A stretch of 33,479 bases of DNA from a candidate division FCPU426 bacterium (lineage in GTDB: Bacteria; Oederibacteriota; Muellerivitia; Muellerivitales; Muellerivitaceae): assembly GCA_023249615.1 (NCBI GenBank), contig JAHFCG010000015.1, positions 1 to 33,479 on the forward strand. Reading direction: 5' to 3'. Both the position numbers and the translations under genes were made by a program. Numbering within the stretch: position 1 is the stretch's first letter; each line of letters starts with the position of its first letter. The notes beneath the pieces were generated by a model. That model ran no database searches. It was not told the DNA's origin and saw only the letters and a program-made list of their open reading frames with translations. This document shows, piece after piece, positions 25,492 through 33,479 of the stretch.

Positions 25492-26214
25492 TTATTTCGC
25501 TGGCGCCGCTGGCGGAACAAGGGTGTCATGGGTTGTGGTTGGGATAAGGGAGGCGTTTAAAGTTGGAGAGGGTGTTTCCTCCTCGGAGGAGATTTCAAGG
25601 GTAACCGGTTCATCGCCCGTAGGAGCGGATGTGGCAACGGGCTCGGCTTTTTCCACAGGGGTGGCAGGGATGGGGGTAAAGGTGGGCGGGGGGGAGATTG
25701 GTTGAGTTTCAAGAGGACTTGCTTGGGGTAGAGGGGTGGCTGTTTTGGTGGGCTTGAGGCGAACCGGAGCGGCAACTGGGACCGGGGTAAAGGTTGGAAT
25801 CAAAGGGGTTTGTGTGGGAGTCGGGGAAGGTGAAAAATCCGTTACGGTAGTAGGTGAGGTTATAACCACGGGAGGAATGGTTTGAGTATTCTTTTGGTTC
25901 AGAAAAAAGCCGGCGGTTACCAAAAACGCGAAAACCGCCCCGGCAAAGTAATAAACACCTTTTTTATTTTTGGCTTCAACCTTTGATGTTTTCTCTTGGG
26001 AGTTACTGGCTTTGAGCGGTTCTGCCGAAAATTTTTCCTCGGGCGCCGGCTCATCTTCCTGGGGAGCCGGAAAGGTCATCCCTTCATCCTCGTCCGTTTT
26101 CCTTTTCTTGGCCGGTTCGGTATTCAGGGTGTTCCAGGCGGCGAAACTGAGGCCGCATTTGGAGCAGAGGGCCGCGTTATCGGGTTGAATGGAGTCGCAT
26201 TCGGGACATTTCAT
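25492..26214 (-). CDS. Zinc-ribbon, membrane-spanning protein with long Thr/Pro-rich tail
   Basis: The 240-residue product begins with a zinc ribbon (MKCPECDSIQPDNAALCSKC: two CxxC pairs at C3/C6 and C17/C20). An acidic cytoplasmic stretch and one membrane helix (about 102-120, YYFAGAVFAFLVTAGFF) follow. The tail, about 120 residues, is rich in Thr, Pro and Ser (PSPTPTQTPLIPTFTP). The open frame extends 32 codons further upstream, but the ATG at 26214 begins the canonical ribbon. It has no Shine-Dalgarno, and TATACT ends 7 bases before it. Function is unknown. The ribbon-TM-low-complexity design resembles the cyclase neighbour, with the sensor or catalytic part inside the cell and the linker outside. 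Confidence 0.8.
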   Translation of the reverse strand: MKCPECDSIQPDNAALCSKCGLSFAAWNTLNTEPAKKRKTDEDEGMTFPAPQEDEPAPEEKFSAEPLKASNSQEKTSKVEAKNKKGVYYFAGAVFAFLVTAGFFLNQKNTQTIPPVVITSPTTVTDFSPSPTPTQTPLIPTFTPVPVAAPVRLKPTKTATPLPQASPLETQPISPPPTFTPIPATPVEKAEPVATSAPTGDEPVTLEISSEEETPSPTLNASLIPTTTHDTLVPPAAPAK

Positions 26215-26303
26215 GGGGGGCAGTATAAACAAAATTGGGATTGAGGAGTTATCAATTAGGAATTTATAAAAGATTTTCAAGCGCGATCGGTTAAAATTGA
26301 GGT

Positions 26304-26945
26304 ATGCCAACAGGATTTAAAAGCCACCTGGAAATAATTGTAAAAACACTTCCGAATCCCCTCATACTCATGGTTTGTGGTTTTTTTCAAACCGTAAGGA
26401 TAATCCTGTATTTTGTTTCCGAGTCCAAATTGAATAACCTTCCCGCCGAAGTGATGAGGCTGACCCCCTGGTATTTTTGGGTGATAGGATGGCTTCTTTT
26501 GCTTTGGGTGGGTACCTTGAAAAACTCGTTGAAGGAAAAGGAAATAATAGACAAAACCTCTTTCAACTTTTTTGAGGGGTTTTTAGCTTTTTTGATCAAG
26601 GAAGGCCACGCTCTTTTTAACCATTCTGAGGATAAGGATTTTTATTCCAAAATCGAGGGCTGGCAAAGAATGGTCATTGAGGGAATCGCCCTCGGCAGGG
26701 GCCCGGAAGCATCGGAAGCCTTTTTCCATAAAATGGAAAGTCAATATCCCCTGAGCAATTCCTACAGGGATTCCCTTCGATTAAATTCCAGCGAGCCCCT
26801 CAACGTGGCCCTTCAGGGCAACCTGGAGGAATTGGAAACAATCCGGAAAAACCTGAAAGCGGGGATGGTTTATGAAAAAGGGGAATTGGAAGCCGTAAAA
26901 AGACCGGAACATCCGGTCAATTCCTTTCCCCAGCTTCCATCGTAA
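26304..26945 (+). CDS. Hypothetical protein with two membrane segments
   Basis: The 213-residue protein has hydrophobic helices at about 18-38 (ILMVCGFFQTVRIILYFV) and 56-72 (FWVIGWLLLLWVGTL), followed by a soluble, helical C-terminal region of about 140 residues. No family is recognised. It is divergent from the zinc-ribbon gene with 89 bases between start codons. TAAAAT lies 6 bases upstream of the ATG and no properly spaced Shine-Dalgarno is present. Confidence 0.7.
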   Translation: MPTGFKSHLEIIVKTLPNPLILMVCGFFQTVRIILYFVSESKLNNLPAEVMRLTPWYFWVIGWLLLLWVGTLKNSLKEKEIIDKTSFNFFEGFLAFLIKEGHALFNHSEDKDFYSKIEGWQRMVIEGIALGRGPEASEAFFHKMESQYPLSNSYRDSLRLNSSEPLNVALQGNLEELETIRKNLKAGMVYEKGELEAVKRPEHPVNSFPQLPS

Positions 26946-26968
26946 TAAAAATAAACGGCCATTTTGAC

Positions 26969-26974
26969 TATAAT
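26969..26974 (+). promoter_or_regulatory. Candidate -10 box for the DoxX-like gene
   Basis: TATAAT matches consensus fully and would give a start near 26981, with a leader of about 30 bases that contains GGAGG. No convincing -35 is seen 16-18 bases upstream. Confidence 0.35.
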
Positions 26975-27010
26975 GTTTCATCGGTTGGGGTTTGAAACCA
27001 AGGAGGCGGC

Positions 27011-27379
27011 ATGGACAAATTAACAGGTTTTTTGGGGCGGGTGATTTTTTCTATTCCGTTCGCCTGGTTTGGATTCGGTCACCTGATGAACGCCGGAATG
27101 ATGGCCGGAATGGTCCCCCCTTTTATACCTGGCGGTGTTTTTTGGATTTATTTCACCGGTGCCGCCATGATGCTGGCCGCGATCGCCATTATCACGGGCA
27201 AACAGGGACGTAGCGCCTGTTTCGGGCTGGCGCTCCTGCTTTTGCTTTTTATTGTGACCATCCATCTCCCGGGGCTTGCCATTCCCCAGATGAAAATGAT
27301 GTCCATGATGAATCTTTTTAAGGACACAAGCCTGATGGGAGCGGCGCTGGTTATTTCCGGAACTTTCAAGAAAACCTGA
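27011..27379 (+). CDS. DoxX-like small membrane protein
   Basis: The 122-residue integral membrane protein has four hydrophobic helices. It opens with a DoxX-type segment (LGRVIFSIPFAWFGFGHLMN). A GGVFWIYFTGAAMMLAAIAIITGK second helix pair is typical of the DoxX/DoxD-like family of quinone-related or redox-stress membrane proteins. No catalytic residues are known for this family. GGAGG lies before the ATG. Its stop TGA shares one base with the start ATG of the following TMEM175-like gene, so the two are likely one operon. Confidence 0.8.
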   Translation: MDKLTGFLGRVIFSIPFAWFGFGHLMNAGMMAGMVPPFIPGGVFWIYFTGAAMMLAAIAIITGKQGRSACFGLALLLLLFIVTIHLPGLAIPQMKMMSMMNLFKDTSLMGAALVISGTFKKT

Positions 27380-27948
27380 TGACCAAAAACCGGATGGAAG
27401 CCTTTAGCGACGGGATTATCGCCATCATCATTACCATCATGGTTTTGGAATTGCGTCCGCCACATTATTCGGATTGGGCTTCCCTTCGTTCGTTGGTTTC
27501 CGCCGCTGTTTGTTACTCCCTCAGTTTTGTTTTTTTGGGAATCTACCGGGTCAACCACCATCATCTTTTACAGGCAGTCCAAAAGGTTAACGGCCCCATC
27601 CTTTGGGCGAACATCCATCTTCTTTTTTGGCTTTCACTTGTTCCCTTTGGAACGGCTTGGATCGGTGAAAACATCTTTGCGGCCCTACCGGTATCCCTTT
27701 ACGGGGTCATTTTATTTTTCGCGGGAACGGCTTATTACATCCTCGTTCGGACACTGATCACCCATCACTGAAAAAATTCAACTCTGGCCAGGGTTATTGG
27801 CGGCGATTTCAAGGGGAGAATTTCCCTGGTCTTTTATGCGGTCGCGATTTTGGCTTCCGCCTATTTTCCTTTGGTGGCCTACGGGTTATATATCCTTGTG
27901 GCGGTTATGTGGCTTATTCCAGATCGGAGGATTGAAAAGGTTCTTTAA
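27379..27948 (+). pseudogene. TMEM175-type potassium channel gene (DUF1211) interrupted by an in-frame TGA
   Basis: One continuous reading frame encodes 189 residues of a TMEM175/DUF1211 protein, except that codon 131 is TGA (27769-27771). The first part has the pore-lining signature RMEAFSDGIIAIIITI...LEL and three further hydrophobic segments (the family's first four helices). The part after the stop continues in the same frame: ARVIGGDFKGRISLVFYA, then VMWLIPDRRIEKVL, ending at TAA 27946-27948. This is the expected last third of the family, including its final two helices. Homologues usually have HHG at this point, so a GGA-to-TGA change would explain it. Read as it stands, the product is a truncated 130-residue protein lacking the last helices. 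A sequencing error or readthrough are alternatives. Confidence 0.85.
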
Positions 27949-27990
27949 GAAACAGGAGGCTAATACCGAAACCCCTGCCCGCCCTTTAGA

Positions 27991-28019
27991 TTGGATTCCA
28001 GTCCTGAAAATGGTATAAA
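27991..28019 (+). promoter_or_regulatory. Candidate promoter for the M16 peptidase operon
   Basis: TTGGAT (27991-27996) and TATAAA (28014-28019) are separated by 17 bases. The predicted start is about 28026, giving a leader of about 34 bases. Confidence 0.45.
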
Positions 28020-28059
28020 CAACCGCTTCTTAACACAATCGACTTGCCCGGATTAAAAA

Positions 28060-30660
28060 ATGAAACCAAAAAAGAAATGGAACAGGGATGAAAACGGGAT
28101 TATTCGCTGCAACCTGAAAAACGGCGCCAAACTCCTGATCAAGGAAGACCACGCCACTCCCGTTGTTTCCCTCAACTTTTGGGTGGAGGCGGGTTCCATA
28201 GATGAAAAGGCCGACGAAAGGGGTATGGCTCACCTTATTGAGCACATGATTTTCAAAGGCACCACCAAACGAGGAGTAGGGGAAATTTCCAGGGAGGTAG
28301 AGGCGGCGGGGGGTTACCTGAACGCTTTTACCAGTTTTGAACACACCTGTTTTTACGTGGTCCTGCCCAGCGACAGGATTCAAAAGGCGATGGAAGTGGA
28401 GTTTGACGCCTATCTCCATTCGACTTTTGACGCGGATGAACTGAAAAAGGAAAAGGAAGTTGTCTTTGAGGAAATGCGCATGCGCCAGGATGATCCCTGG
28501 AGCTGGTCCTGGGAACTGCTTTTCAGGATTCTTTACAAGAAAAACCCCTACCATTGGCCCGTCATCGGTGATCTGGATATCCTGAAAAAAGTCCCCCGCG
28601 GGACCCTGCTGAAATATTACCAAACCCATTATGTTCCCTCGAACACTGTCCTGACGGTGGTAGGGGATATCAAGGCGGAAAAAGTCGTCCAGTGGATTCA
28701 AAAAAACTTTGAGTCTGTTAAAAAAACGGGGGCGCCTCAACGGCGTTTTACATTTGATCCTGAACCCAAATCCCTAAACCTTCTGACCGAGCCGGGGGAC
28801 CTGCAGCAAATTTACCTTTCCCTGGGTTTTCCCACGGTCCCCATAGACCACCTGGACTCCGCGGTTTTGGAGATCCTCGAGGCGATTTTGGGGGACGGTT
28901 CGTCCTGTCGTTTGAACCTGGCCATCCGGGAAAAAAGCCAGTCCGCGGATGAGGTGGGTAGCGACCATTTCTCCGGAAAATACGGCGGTGCCTTTGTGTT
29001 TCAAAGCCTGACAGACGCCAAACGGGTGGAAAAATGTCTGATGGATATCATGGCCGAGGTTAAGAAAATTATTTTGAAGGGTGTGACTGACGAGGAACTG
29101 GCCAAAGTCAAAAACAAAATCAAAGCCTCCAAAATATTCGAGAAGCAAAACATGGACGGCCAGGCGAAAACCCTGGGGTTCTGGGAATTGAACGGGGATT
29201 ACCGTCTCGAGGACAAGTTCCTGAAGGCCCTGGATTCCGTGACTTCCTCCGATCTTGAGAAGGCCGCCGGTAAATATCTTTTGCCGCGCCGGGCCTCCCT
29301 GGTTTTGTACCACCCCAAAAAACAAAAAATGAATTCCCATCCCGTCTACTGGCAGTCCCTTCTTCAAAAAGGAATGGATGAGCGGGAAGCCCCCGGGAAG
29401 GGCGCGGTGTCGCGGGGTCCCGTCAAAAAATTTAAACTAAAAAACGGCTCCACCCTCATGGTCAAGGAACGAAAAGGACTGCCCCTTGTTTCGCTGGGGG
29501 TTTTCCTGAAGGGCGGATTTTCGCGGGAACAGGCCCATCCCGGAACCACCGCGCTGATGACCAAATGTCTTTTAAAGGGAACCGCCCGGAAAAACTACAA
29601 GGATTTCTCCGAGGAAATGGAAGCGCTTGCAGCCCATATCGATCCCTTGATGGAAAAGGATTACTGGGGAGTTACCCTGGATTGCATCAAACCCAATTTT
29701 GAGAAATCATTCGATCTGATGGCCGAATCCATTTTTTCCCCCTTGTTTTCGGACCAAGAGGTTGAAAAGGAAAAGAAGCTTCAAATCGCCGCCATTGAAC
29801 GCCTGAAGGATGACCCGGGTGAGTTTGCCCTTCTTCAATCGGACGTCGTGACATTTGCCGGCACTCCTTATTCCCACATGCCGATGGGCACGAAGGAAAG
29901 CCTTGAAAAAATTAAACCGGGTGACATCCGAAAATGGCATCAATCCCATTTAAACGCCGGGAACATGACATGGATCGCGGTGGGGGATTTGGACGGGGAG
30001 GAACTTAAAAAGATCATGGATGCCAGGCTACCGGTCAAATTTCCAGCGCCGGTTCATGTTCAAAAGAAGAAGTCACTTCCACCCTTGACGGCCCGATCGC
30101 TTTATTTGATCAGCAACAGCCGGCAAGCCAACCTGGTTTTGGGTTTCCGTGCCCCCCAATTTCCCTCAAGGGAATATTTTGTTTTCAGGGTGTTAAATAC
30201 CATTCTTAACGGAATGGGGGGGCGTCTTTTCGTGGAACTTCGTGAGAAAAAAAGCCTGGCCTACAGCGTCTATGCCGCCCATGACGCGGGGCTTTTGGCG
30301 GGAGCTTACCAGCTTTACGTTGGCTGCGCCCCTTCCAAGGTGGAGGACGCGAAAAGGGAACTCCTGAAAGTTCTCGCCGATTTTTCCAAAACAGGGATTC
30401 CATCTGAGGAACTACAAAGGGCCAAGACCTATATGATCGGGTTGTACCAGGTTGGGCTGCAATCGAACCGTTCCCAGGTTCTTTCTTATGGGCGGTACGC
30501 CCTTTCCACATTGGGAGCGCCGACGGTTGAAAAAATTCCACGAATCATTCAAAAGATCACGGGCGCGGATGTTCAAAAGGCCGTGAGCAAGTATTTACAA
30601 ACGACTGAAAAAACCTGGGTTCTTCTTGCCCCGAAAAAAGAATTTAAGGAGGAAAAATAA
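28060..30660 (+). CDS. M16 (insulinase/pitrilysin-type) zinc metallopeptidase, fused active and inactive halves
   Basis: The 866-residue protein holds two complete M16 halves. The first (about 12-425) has the inverted zinc motif H58-L-I-E61-H62 and the third ligand Glu138, 76 residues further on, all intact. The second (about 450-860) aligns in fold (FKLKNGSTLMVKERKGLPLVSLGVF, LVLGFRAP, GRLFVELREKKSLAYSV) but lacks HxxEH. The pairing of one catalytic and one structural half is normal for M16. It usually degrades small peptides enclosed in a clam-shell chamber. No signal peptide is visible, so it is probably cytoplasmic. YggT begins directly after its stop codon, which suggests co-transcription. 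The ATG has only a weak GGA upstream. Confidence 0.94.
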   Translation: MKPKKKWNRDENGIIRCNLKNGAKLLIKEDHATPVVSLNFWVEAGSIDEKADERGMAHLIEHMIFKGTTKRGVGEISREVEAAGGYLNAFTSFEHTCFYVVLPSDRIQKAMEVEFDAYLHSTFDADELKKEKEVVFEEMRMRQDDPWSWSWELLFRILYKKNPYHWPVIGDLDILKKVPRGTLLKYYQTHYVPSNTVLTVVGDIKAEKVVQWIQKNFESVKKTGAPQRRFTFDPEPKSLNLLTEPGDLQQIYLSLGFPTVPIDHLDSAVLEILEAILGDGSSCRLNLAIREKSQSADEVGSDHFSGKYGGAFVFQSLTDAKRVEKCLMDIMAEVKKIILKGVTDEELAKVKNKIKASKIFEKQNMDGQAKTLGFWELNGDYRLEDKFLKALDSVTSSDLEKAAGKYLLPRRASLVLYHPKKQKMNSHPVYWQSLLQKGMDEREAPGKGAVSRGPVKKFKLKNGSTLMVKERKGLPLVSLGVFLKGGFSREQAHPGTTALMTKCLLKGTARKNYKDFSEEMEALAAHIDPLMEKDYWGVTLDCIKPNFEKSFDLMAESIFSPLFSDQEVEKEKKLQIAAIERLKDDPGEFALLQSDVVTFAGTPYSHMPMGTKESLEKIKPGDIRKWHQSHLNAGNMTWIAVGDLDGEELKKIMDARLPVKFPAPVHVQKKKSLPPLTARSLYLISNSRQANLVLGFRAPQFPSREYFVFRVLNTILNGMGGRLFVELREKKSLAYSVYAAHDAGLLAGAYQLYVGCAPSKVEDAKRELLKVLADFSKTGIPSEELQRAKTYMIGLYQVGLQSNRSQVLSYGRYALSTLGAPTVEKIPRIIQKITGADVQKAVSKYLQTTEKTWVLLAPKKEFKEEK

Positions 30661-30960
30661 ATGTTCATCCTTTCGAACTTTTTATCCGCCATCGCGGAAA
30701 TACTGGGGATGATTTTTTGGGCTCTTCAACTCGCCATTATCCTTCGGGTCATCCTGTCCTGGGCCAACGCGGATCCCTACAACGGACTTGTTCGGGCCAT
30801 CGGCTCGATCACGGAACCCATGCTTGCCCCTTTCCGGCGTCTTCTTCCTTCTTGGAAAATGCACGGCTGGGATTTGTCCCCTTTTCTGGCGCTTTTAACC
30901 ATCATTTTTTTGAGACAATTCCTGGTCACCACACTCTTGGGGATCGCGGCCAGGCTTTAA
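30661..30960 (+). CDS. YggT family membrane protein
   Basis: The 99-residue protein has two hydrophobic blocks. The first carries the family pattern LAIILRVILSWANADPYNGL...ITEPMLAPFRRLLP; the second (LSPFLALLTIIFLRQFLV) closes the YGGT domain. Members are integral membrane proteins linked to osmotic tolerance and, in some bacteria and plastids, to envelope and division functions. The ATG touches the stop of the M16 gene (TAAATG), with GGAGG 8 bases before it. Confidence 0.92.
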   Translation: MFILSNFLSAIAEILGMIFWALQLAIILRVILSWANADPYNGLVRAIGSITEPMLAPFRRLLPSWKMHGWDLSPFLALLTIIFLRQFLVTTLLGIAARL

Positions 30961-31044
30961 ATTTAGGCTTTTTATCACTCCATGGATGATTTATATTGAA
31001 TCAACCCAACAGTTGCCCCAGCCTTATTTTCGCAGGAGACGACG

Positions 31045-33396
31045 TTGTTTTTTACGCGCTTTCAACTCCCACACCTCGTGGTTCTTTCCCTTTTTTTTAT
31101 TCCCCTTCAAGCCGTCCAGGCGCTAAACGCCGATTTGGAGCAGGATACCTATGGTTTAAGCATGGGAAGCGCCGTGGCGGCCATCGCCGCCGGAACCCAC
31201 GCCATCCAATGGAATCCGGCGGGCATCGCCAGAGTGTCCGTTCCCATGGCCCAATTGGGCTTGGGGTTTAACCCCGGGAACGACCAAATTCTGTTCAACA
31301 CAGGCGTTTTGTATCCCTTTAATGATGGAACGGTCTTCGCCCTTTCCCAATTTTCGGACTTTCCCTCCTTGCCCGGGTCCCAAACCACCTACATTGGTTC
31401 AGTCGCCCTACCCCTCAACGCCTCCCATGATTTTTTCTTTGGCCTAAATTTAAAATACCTTGCACTTTCAACCCAGGTAGGGCCGGCCCTTGAAAACGGT
31501 AGGGGTTTGGGTCTTGATTTTGGTCTTTCCTATGATTTGAGGAGACCATCCGGAACCATCGCCTCTTTCGCGCTGGCCGTTAAGGATGCCGACACACAAA
31601 TCCGATTTGATAATAATGATGAACAGTCCGTGACCCGAACCTTTGTCCTGGGGGCGGCCTACCAAAATATTCCCGATACCAGGTTCGAGACGGATTACGC
31701 CATCGTGGATCAGACCCTCCAAAACTCCACCCTTCACAACCGGCTTCGGCTGGGGGCCGAACGTTTTTTCGGAAATCGGTTTTATTCGGTCCGGGTTGGG
31801 TTTGACGATCTTTTCAACACGGAGGGATATTTTTCCATGGGTGCCGGGTATCATCCCGACCAGCCTTTTGAAATTAGTTACGCATTCAGGGCGAACGTTA
31901 ATACCACCCAATTTTCCCATTTTTTATCCTTCATTTACAGGTTTGACAATTGGGGCAAAAACGAGCCGGCCCCCGAGAGGGTTGTTTCCAAAACGTCCTC
32001 GGAAATAAATATCGGCGAGGGCGCCGAATTGACCGCGCCGCCTTCCGGAAAACCAATCTCGGCGATCCCGCTCCGAAAAATGTCCATCCAGGCTGATCCC
32101 CCCATTTTTTCCCCGACGGGAAAACAGAAAAGCGCCACCATTTCCTTTCCCGAAGGAAACATTCCCGATGTCGCCAGGTGGCTGGTGGAGATTCAAAACT
32201 CGAAAAAAGCAGCTGTTCGGCGTATTGGGGGAACCGGGGCTTTAATGCCAATGCTGGTCTGGGACGGGATGAACGAAGAGGGTAAACAGGTCCAGGATGG
32301 TAAATATCAAATTGTCCTGAAAACCTTTAATAGGAAAAACGAAATCCTCTCCAATGATTTTGAACCAGTGGAGATTTTGTCCACCCGCGCTCATTTTGAG
32401 ATCCAAACAACTGGACGTTATTTTTCAACCCGGCCTGGGAAAAAACGACGAACTGATATACTTTTCACTGTAAATGCCGGCGGATCAACCGAGGTTCAGA
32501 ACTGGGATTTTGAGATCAGCGATTCATCCACGAATAAGGTGGTTTATGAGTCGCAGGGAACAAAAAAATTACCTAAGACTTTGAAGTGGTCCGGTAATAA
32601 TCTCAACCAGGAAGCCGTTCCGGAAGGGGACTACCTGTGTCTGTTAATTGCCCAGGACAAGGCGGGGAATTCCCTGAAAACGGACGCCTTGAAAATTACG
32701 ATCAACAATACTCCCCCGGATTTGACCCTCAAGGGCGAGGATAACCTGGTCGATTTCAACACAAAAAAAACCTTCCGGTTTTTCCTCCAATCAGCCGACA
32801 AGGTCGGAATTGACAATTGGAAGGTCGAGATTTCCAACGAAAAGGATGACATCCTCAAATCTTTCGAGGGGAAGGGACAGCCGCCGCGTGAGCTTGTTTG
32901 GGACGGAAACACCGACCAGATGAAGCCGGTGGAACAGGGTTCGTTATTGGAAGCCGCGTTTTCTGCTTCTGATAGAGCGGGGAACGGTGCCACGACTGAT
33001 CCGATTTCCTTCCAGGTGGATTATCAGCCGCCGACCGCCGGGGAACAAATGACCCTTAATTTGACCACCCTGTATTTTGACGCCCTGAGCTCAACCCTTA
33101 CCGTTGAAAGCAAAAAGGAGCTAGAAAAAGCCGCTGCCTCCATCAAACCCTACCTGAATAAAAGTATCCTCGTGGTAAAAGGCTTCGCGGCCCCGGATGA
33201 GGGGGGCAACCTTCTCGTTTTATCCCATGGCCGCGCCCTAGAGGTTAAAAAATATTTAACGAAAATGATGGGGGTTTCCCCGAACACGATTTTTGTGGTG
33301 GGTTATTCCGCTAGGGAAACTTCCAAATCCGGCGCCACCCCTGGTCAGAAAGAATCCCAACGGAAGGCGGTCATTTCCCTCACCACCCAGCCCTGA
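31045..33396 (+). CDS. PorV/UPF0164-like barrel fused to FlgD-like Ig repeats and an OmpA peptidoglycan-binding domain
   Basis: The 783-residue protein has a signal peptide (about 1-26, ending VQA). A UPF0164/PorV-like barrel covers about 30-300, with SMGSAVAAIAAG and HAIQWNPAGIARV near its start. Three Ig-like domains of the FlgD type follow at about 346-445, 450-555 and 558-660 (VWDGMNEEGKQVQDGKY; LKWSGNNLNQEAVPEGDY; LVWDGNTDQMKPVEQG). An OmpA-like C-terminal domain covers about 665-783 (LYFDALSSTLT, LSHGRALEVKKYL). The barrel should sit in the outer membrane, with the OmpA end tethering it to peptidoglycan. The start is TTG with GGAG 6-7 bases upstream. It resembles the gene at 232 in its first 300 residues only. 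Its stop is close to the window end; 33397-33479 holds nothing recognisable apart from short palindromes. Confidence 0.9.
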   Translation: MFFTRFQLPHLVVLSLFFIPLQAVQALNADLEQDTYGLSMGSAVAAIAAGTHAIQWNPAGIARVSVPMAQLGLGFNPGNDQILFNTGVLYPFNDGTVFALSQFSDFPSLPGSQTTYIGSVALPLNASHDFFFGLNLKYLALSTQVGPALENGRGLGLDFGLSYDLRRPSGTIASFALAVKDADTQIRFDNNDEQSVTRTFVLGAAYQNIPDTRFETDYAIVDQTLQNSTLHNRLRLGAERFFGNRFYSVRVGFDDLFNTEGYFSMGAGYHPDQPFEISYAFRANVNTTQFSHFLSFIYRFDNWGKNEPAPERVVSKTSSEINIGEGAELTAPPSGKPISAIPLRKMSIQADPPIFSPTGKQKSATISFPEGNIPDVARWLVEIQNSKKAAVRRIGGTGALMPMLVWDGMNEEGKQVQDGKYQIVLKTFNRKNEILSNDFEPVEILSTRAHFEIQTTGRYFSTRPGKKRRTDILFTVNAGGSTEVQNWDFEISDSSTNKVVYESQGTKKLPKTLKWSGNNLNQEAVPEGDYLCLLIAQDKAGNSLKTDALKITINNTPPDLTLKGEDNLVDFNTKKTFRFFLQSADKVGIDNWKVEISNEKDDILKSFEGKGQPPRELVWDGNTDQMKPVEQGSLLEAAFSASDRAGNGATTDPISFQVDYQPPTAGEQMTLNLTTLYFDALSSTLTVESKKELEKAAASIKPYLNKSILVVKGFAAPDEGGNLLVLSHGRALEVKKYLTKMMGVSPNTIFVVGYSARETSKSGATPGQKESQRKAVISLTTQP

Positions 33397-33479
33397 TCAT
33401 TAAAGGCGCCTTCCGGGTTCCAAGAAAACACATCCCACCCACCCATTCTTTTGTTAAGATAAGCTATCTTTAAGCCCTT

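Noticed and set aside
27769..27810. Selenocysteine insertion at the in-frame TGA of the TMEM175-like gene
   Set aside because: The sequence after the TGA can form only a blunt AACTCTGG/CCAGGGTT pairing without a proper loop, no bacterial SECIS shape is evident, and this channel family has no redox Cys at that site.
27797..28018. ORF of 73 residues after the TMEM175-like gene
   Set aside because: It is in a different frame from the continuing channel sequence, which explains the coding signal there.
33361..33415. Nine-base inverted repeat CGGAAGGCG/CGCCTTCCG spanning the last stop codon
   Set aside because: It has a 37-base spacer and no T-run; one arm is inside coding sequence, so chance is a sufficient explanation.

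Overview
The window (33,479 bases, AT/GC balanced, no plasmid, phage or insertion-sequence signature) looks like a chromosomal segment of a Gram-negative (double-membrane) bacterium from a poorly sampled phylum. The reasons are: two PorV/UPF0164-like outer-membrane barrels, one fused to FlgD-like Ig repeats and an OmpA domain; a type Va autotransporter; a lipoprotein; and several membrane-anchored proteins with long Thr/Pro-rich linkers of the kind common in candidate phyla such as Firestonebacteria, Goldbacteria, FCPU426 and Elusimicrobiota. That placement is an inference from protein style, not from a marker gene. TGA is used as a normal stop codon (for example at the ends of purA and rnr). 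TTG and GTG starts with good Shine-Dalgarno sequences are common.

Region by region. 1-1653: the tail of a secreted FlgD-Ig-like protein and a PorV-like barrel with fibronectin III and TPR-like additions. 1700-3937: purA behind a promoter that is followed at once by a strong intrinsic terminator (possible attenuation), tRNA-Lys(TTT), and a thioredoxin-fold protein. 4077-7052: a PAS-PAS-GAF-PAS-GGDEF-EAL protein, convergent with the coupled rnr-smpB pair (7049-9548, minus strand). 9671-9932: a near-consensus promoter with a dyad over its -35 box, then tRNA-Leu(CAG). 9997-14149: an unknown helical protein, a pseudo-receiver-PAS-GGDEF-EAL protein and four small genes. 14293-18420: a three-gene operon of secreted proteins: a Deg-type serine protease, a catalytically dead lipoprotein paralogue of it, and a periplasmic repeat protein. 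18554-22069: the autotransporter. 22240-24499: a small zinc-ribbon-like protein, a small minus-strand ORF, a cyclic-nucleotide-binding protein and a class III adenylate cyclase. 24561-26214: two further membrane-anchored Thr/Pro-rich proteins. 26304-28059: a membrane protein, a DoxX-like protein and a TMEM175-like channel gene broken by an in-frame TGA. 28060-33396: a double-domain M16 peptidase, YggT, and a barrel-Ig-OmpA fusion.

How the genes fit together. Signalling by nucleotide second messengers recurs: two dual GGDEF-EAL proteins for c-di-GMP, and an adenylate cyclase facing a cAMP-receptor-like protein. The cell envelope is the other theme: outer-membrane barrels, an autotransporter, and a periplasmic protease/pseudoprotease set. 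The item most likely to be undescribed is the translationally coupled protease, dead-protease lipoprotein and repeat-protein operon. Next are the natural D-to-E pseudo-receiver and a set of genes whose -10-like boxes lie 3-7 bases before the start codon, which suggests leaderless mRNAs.
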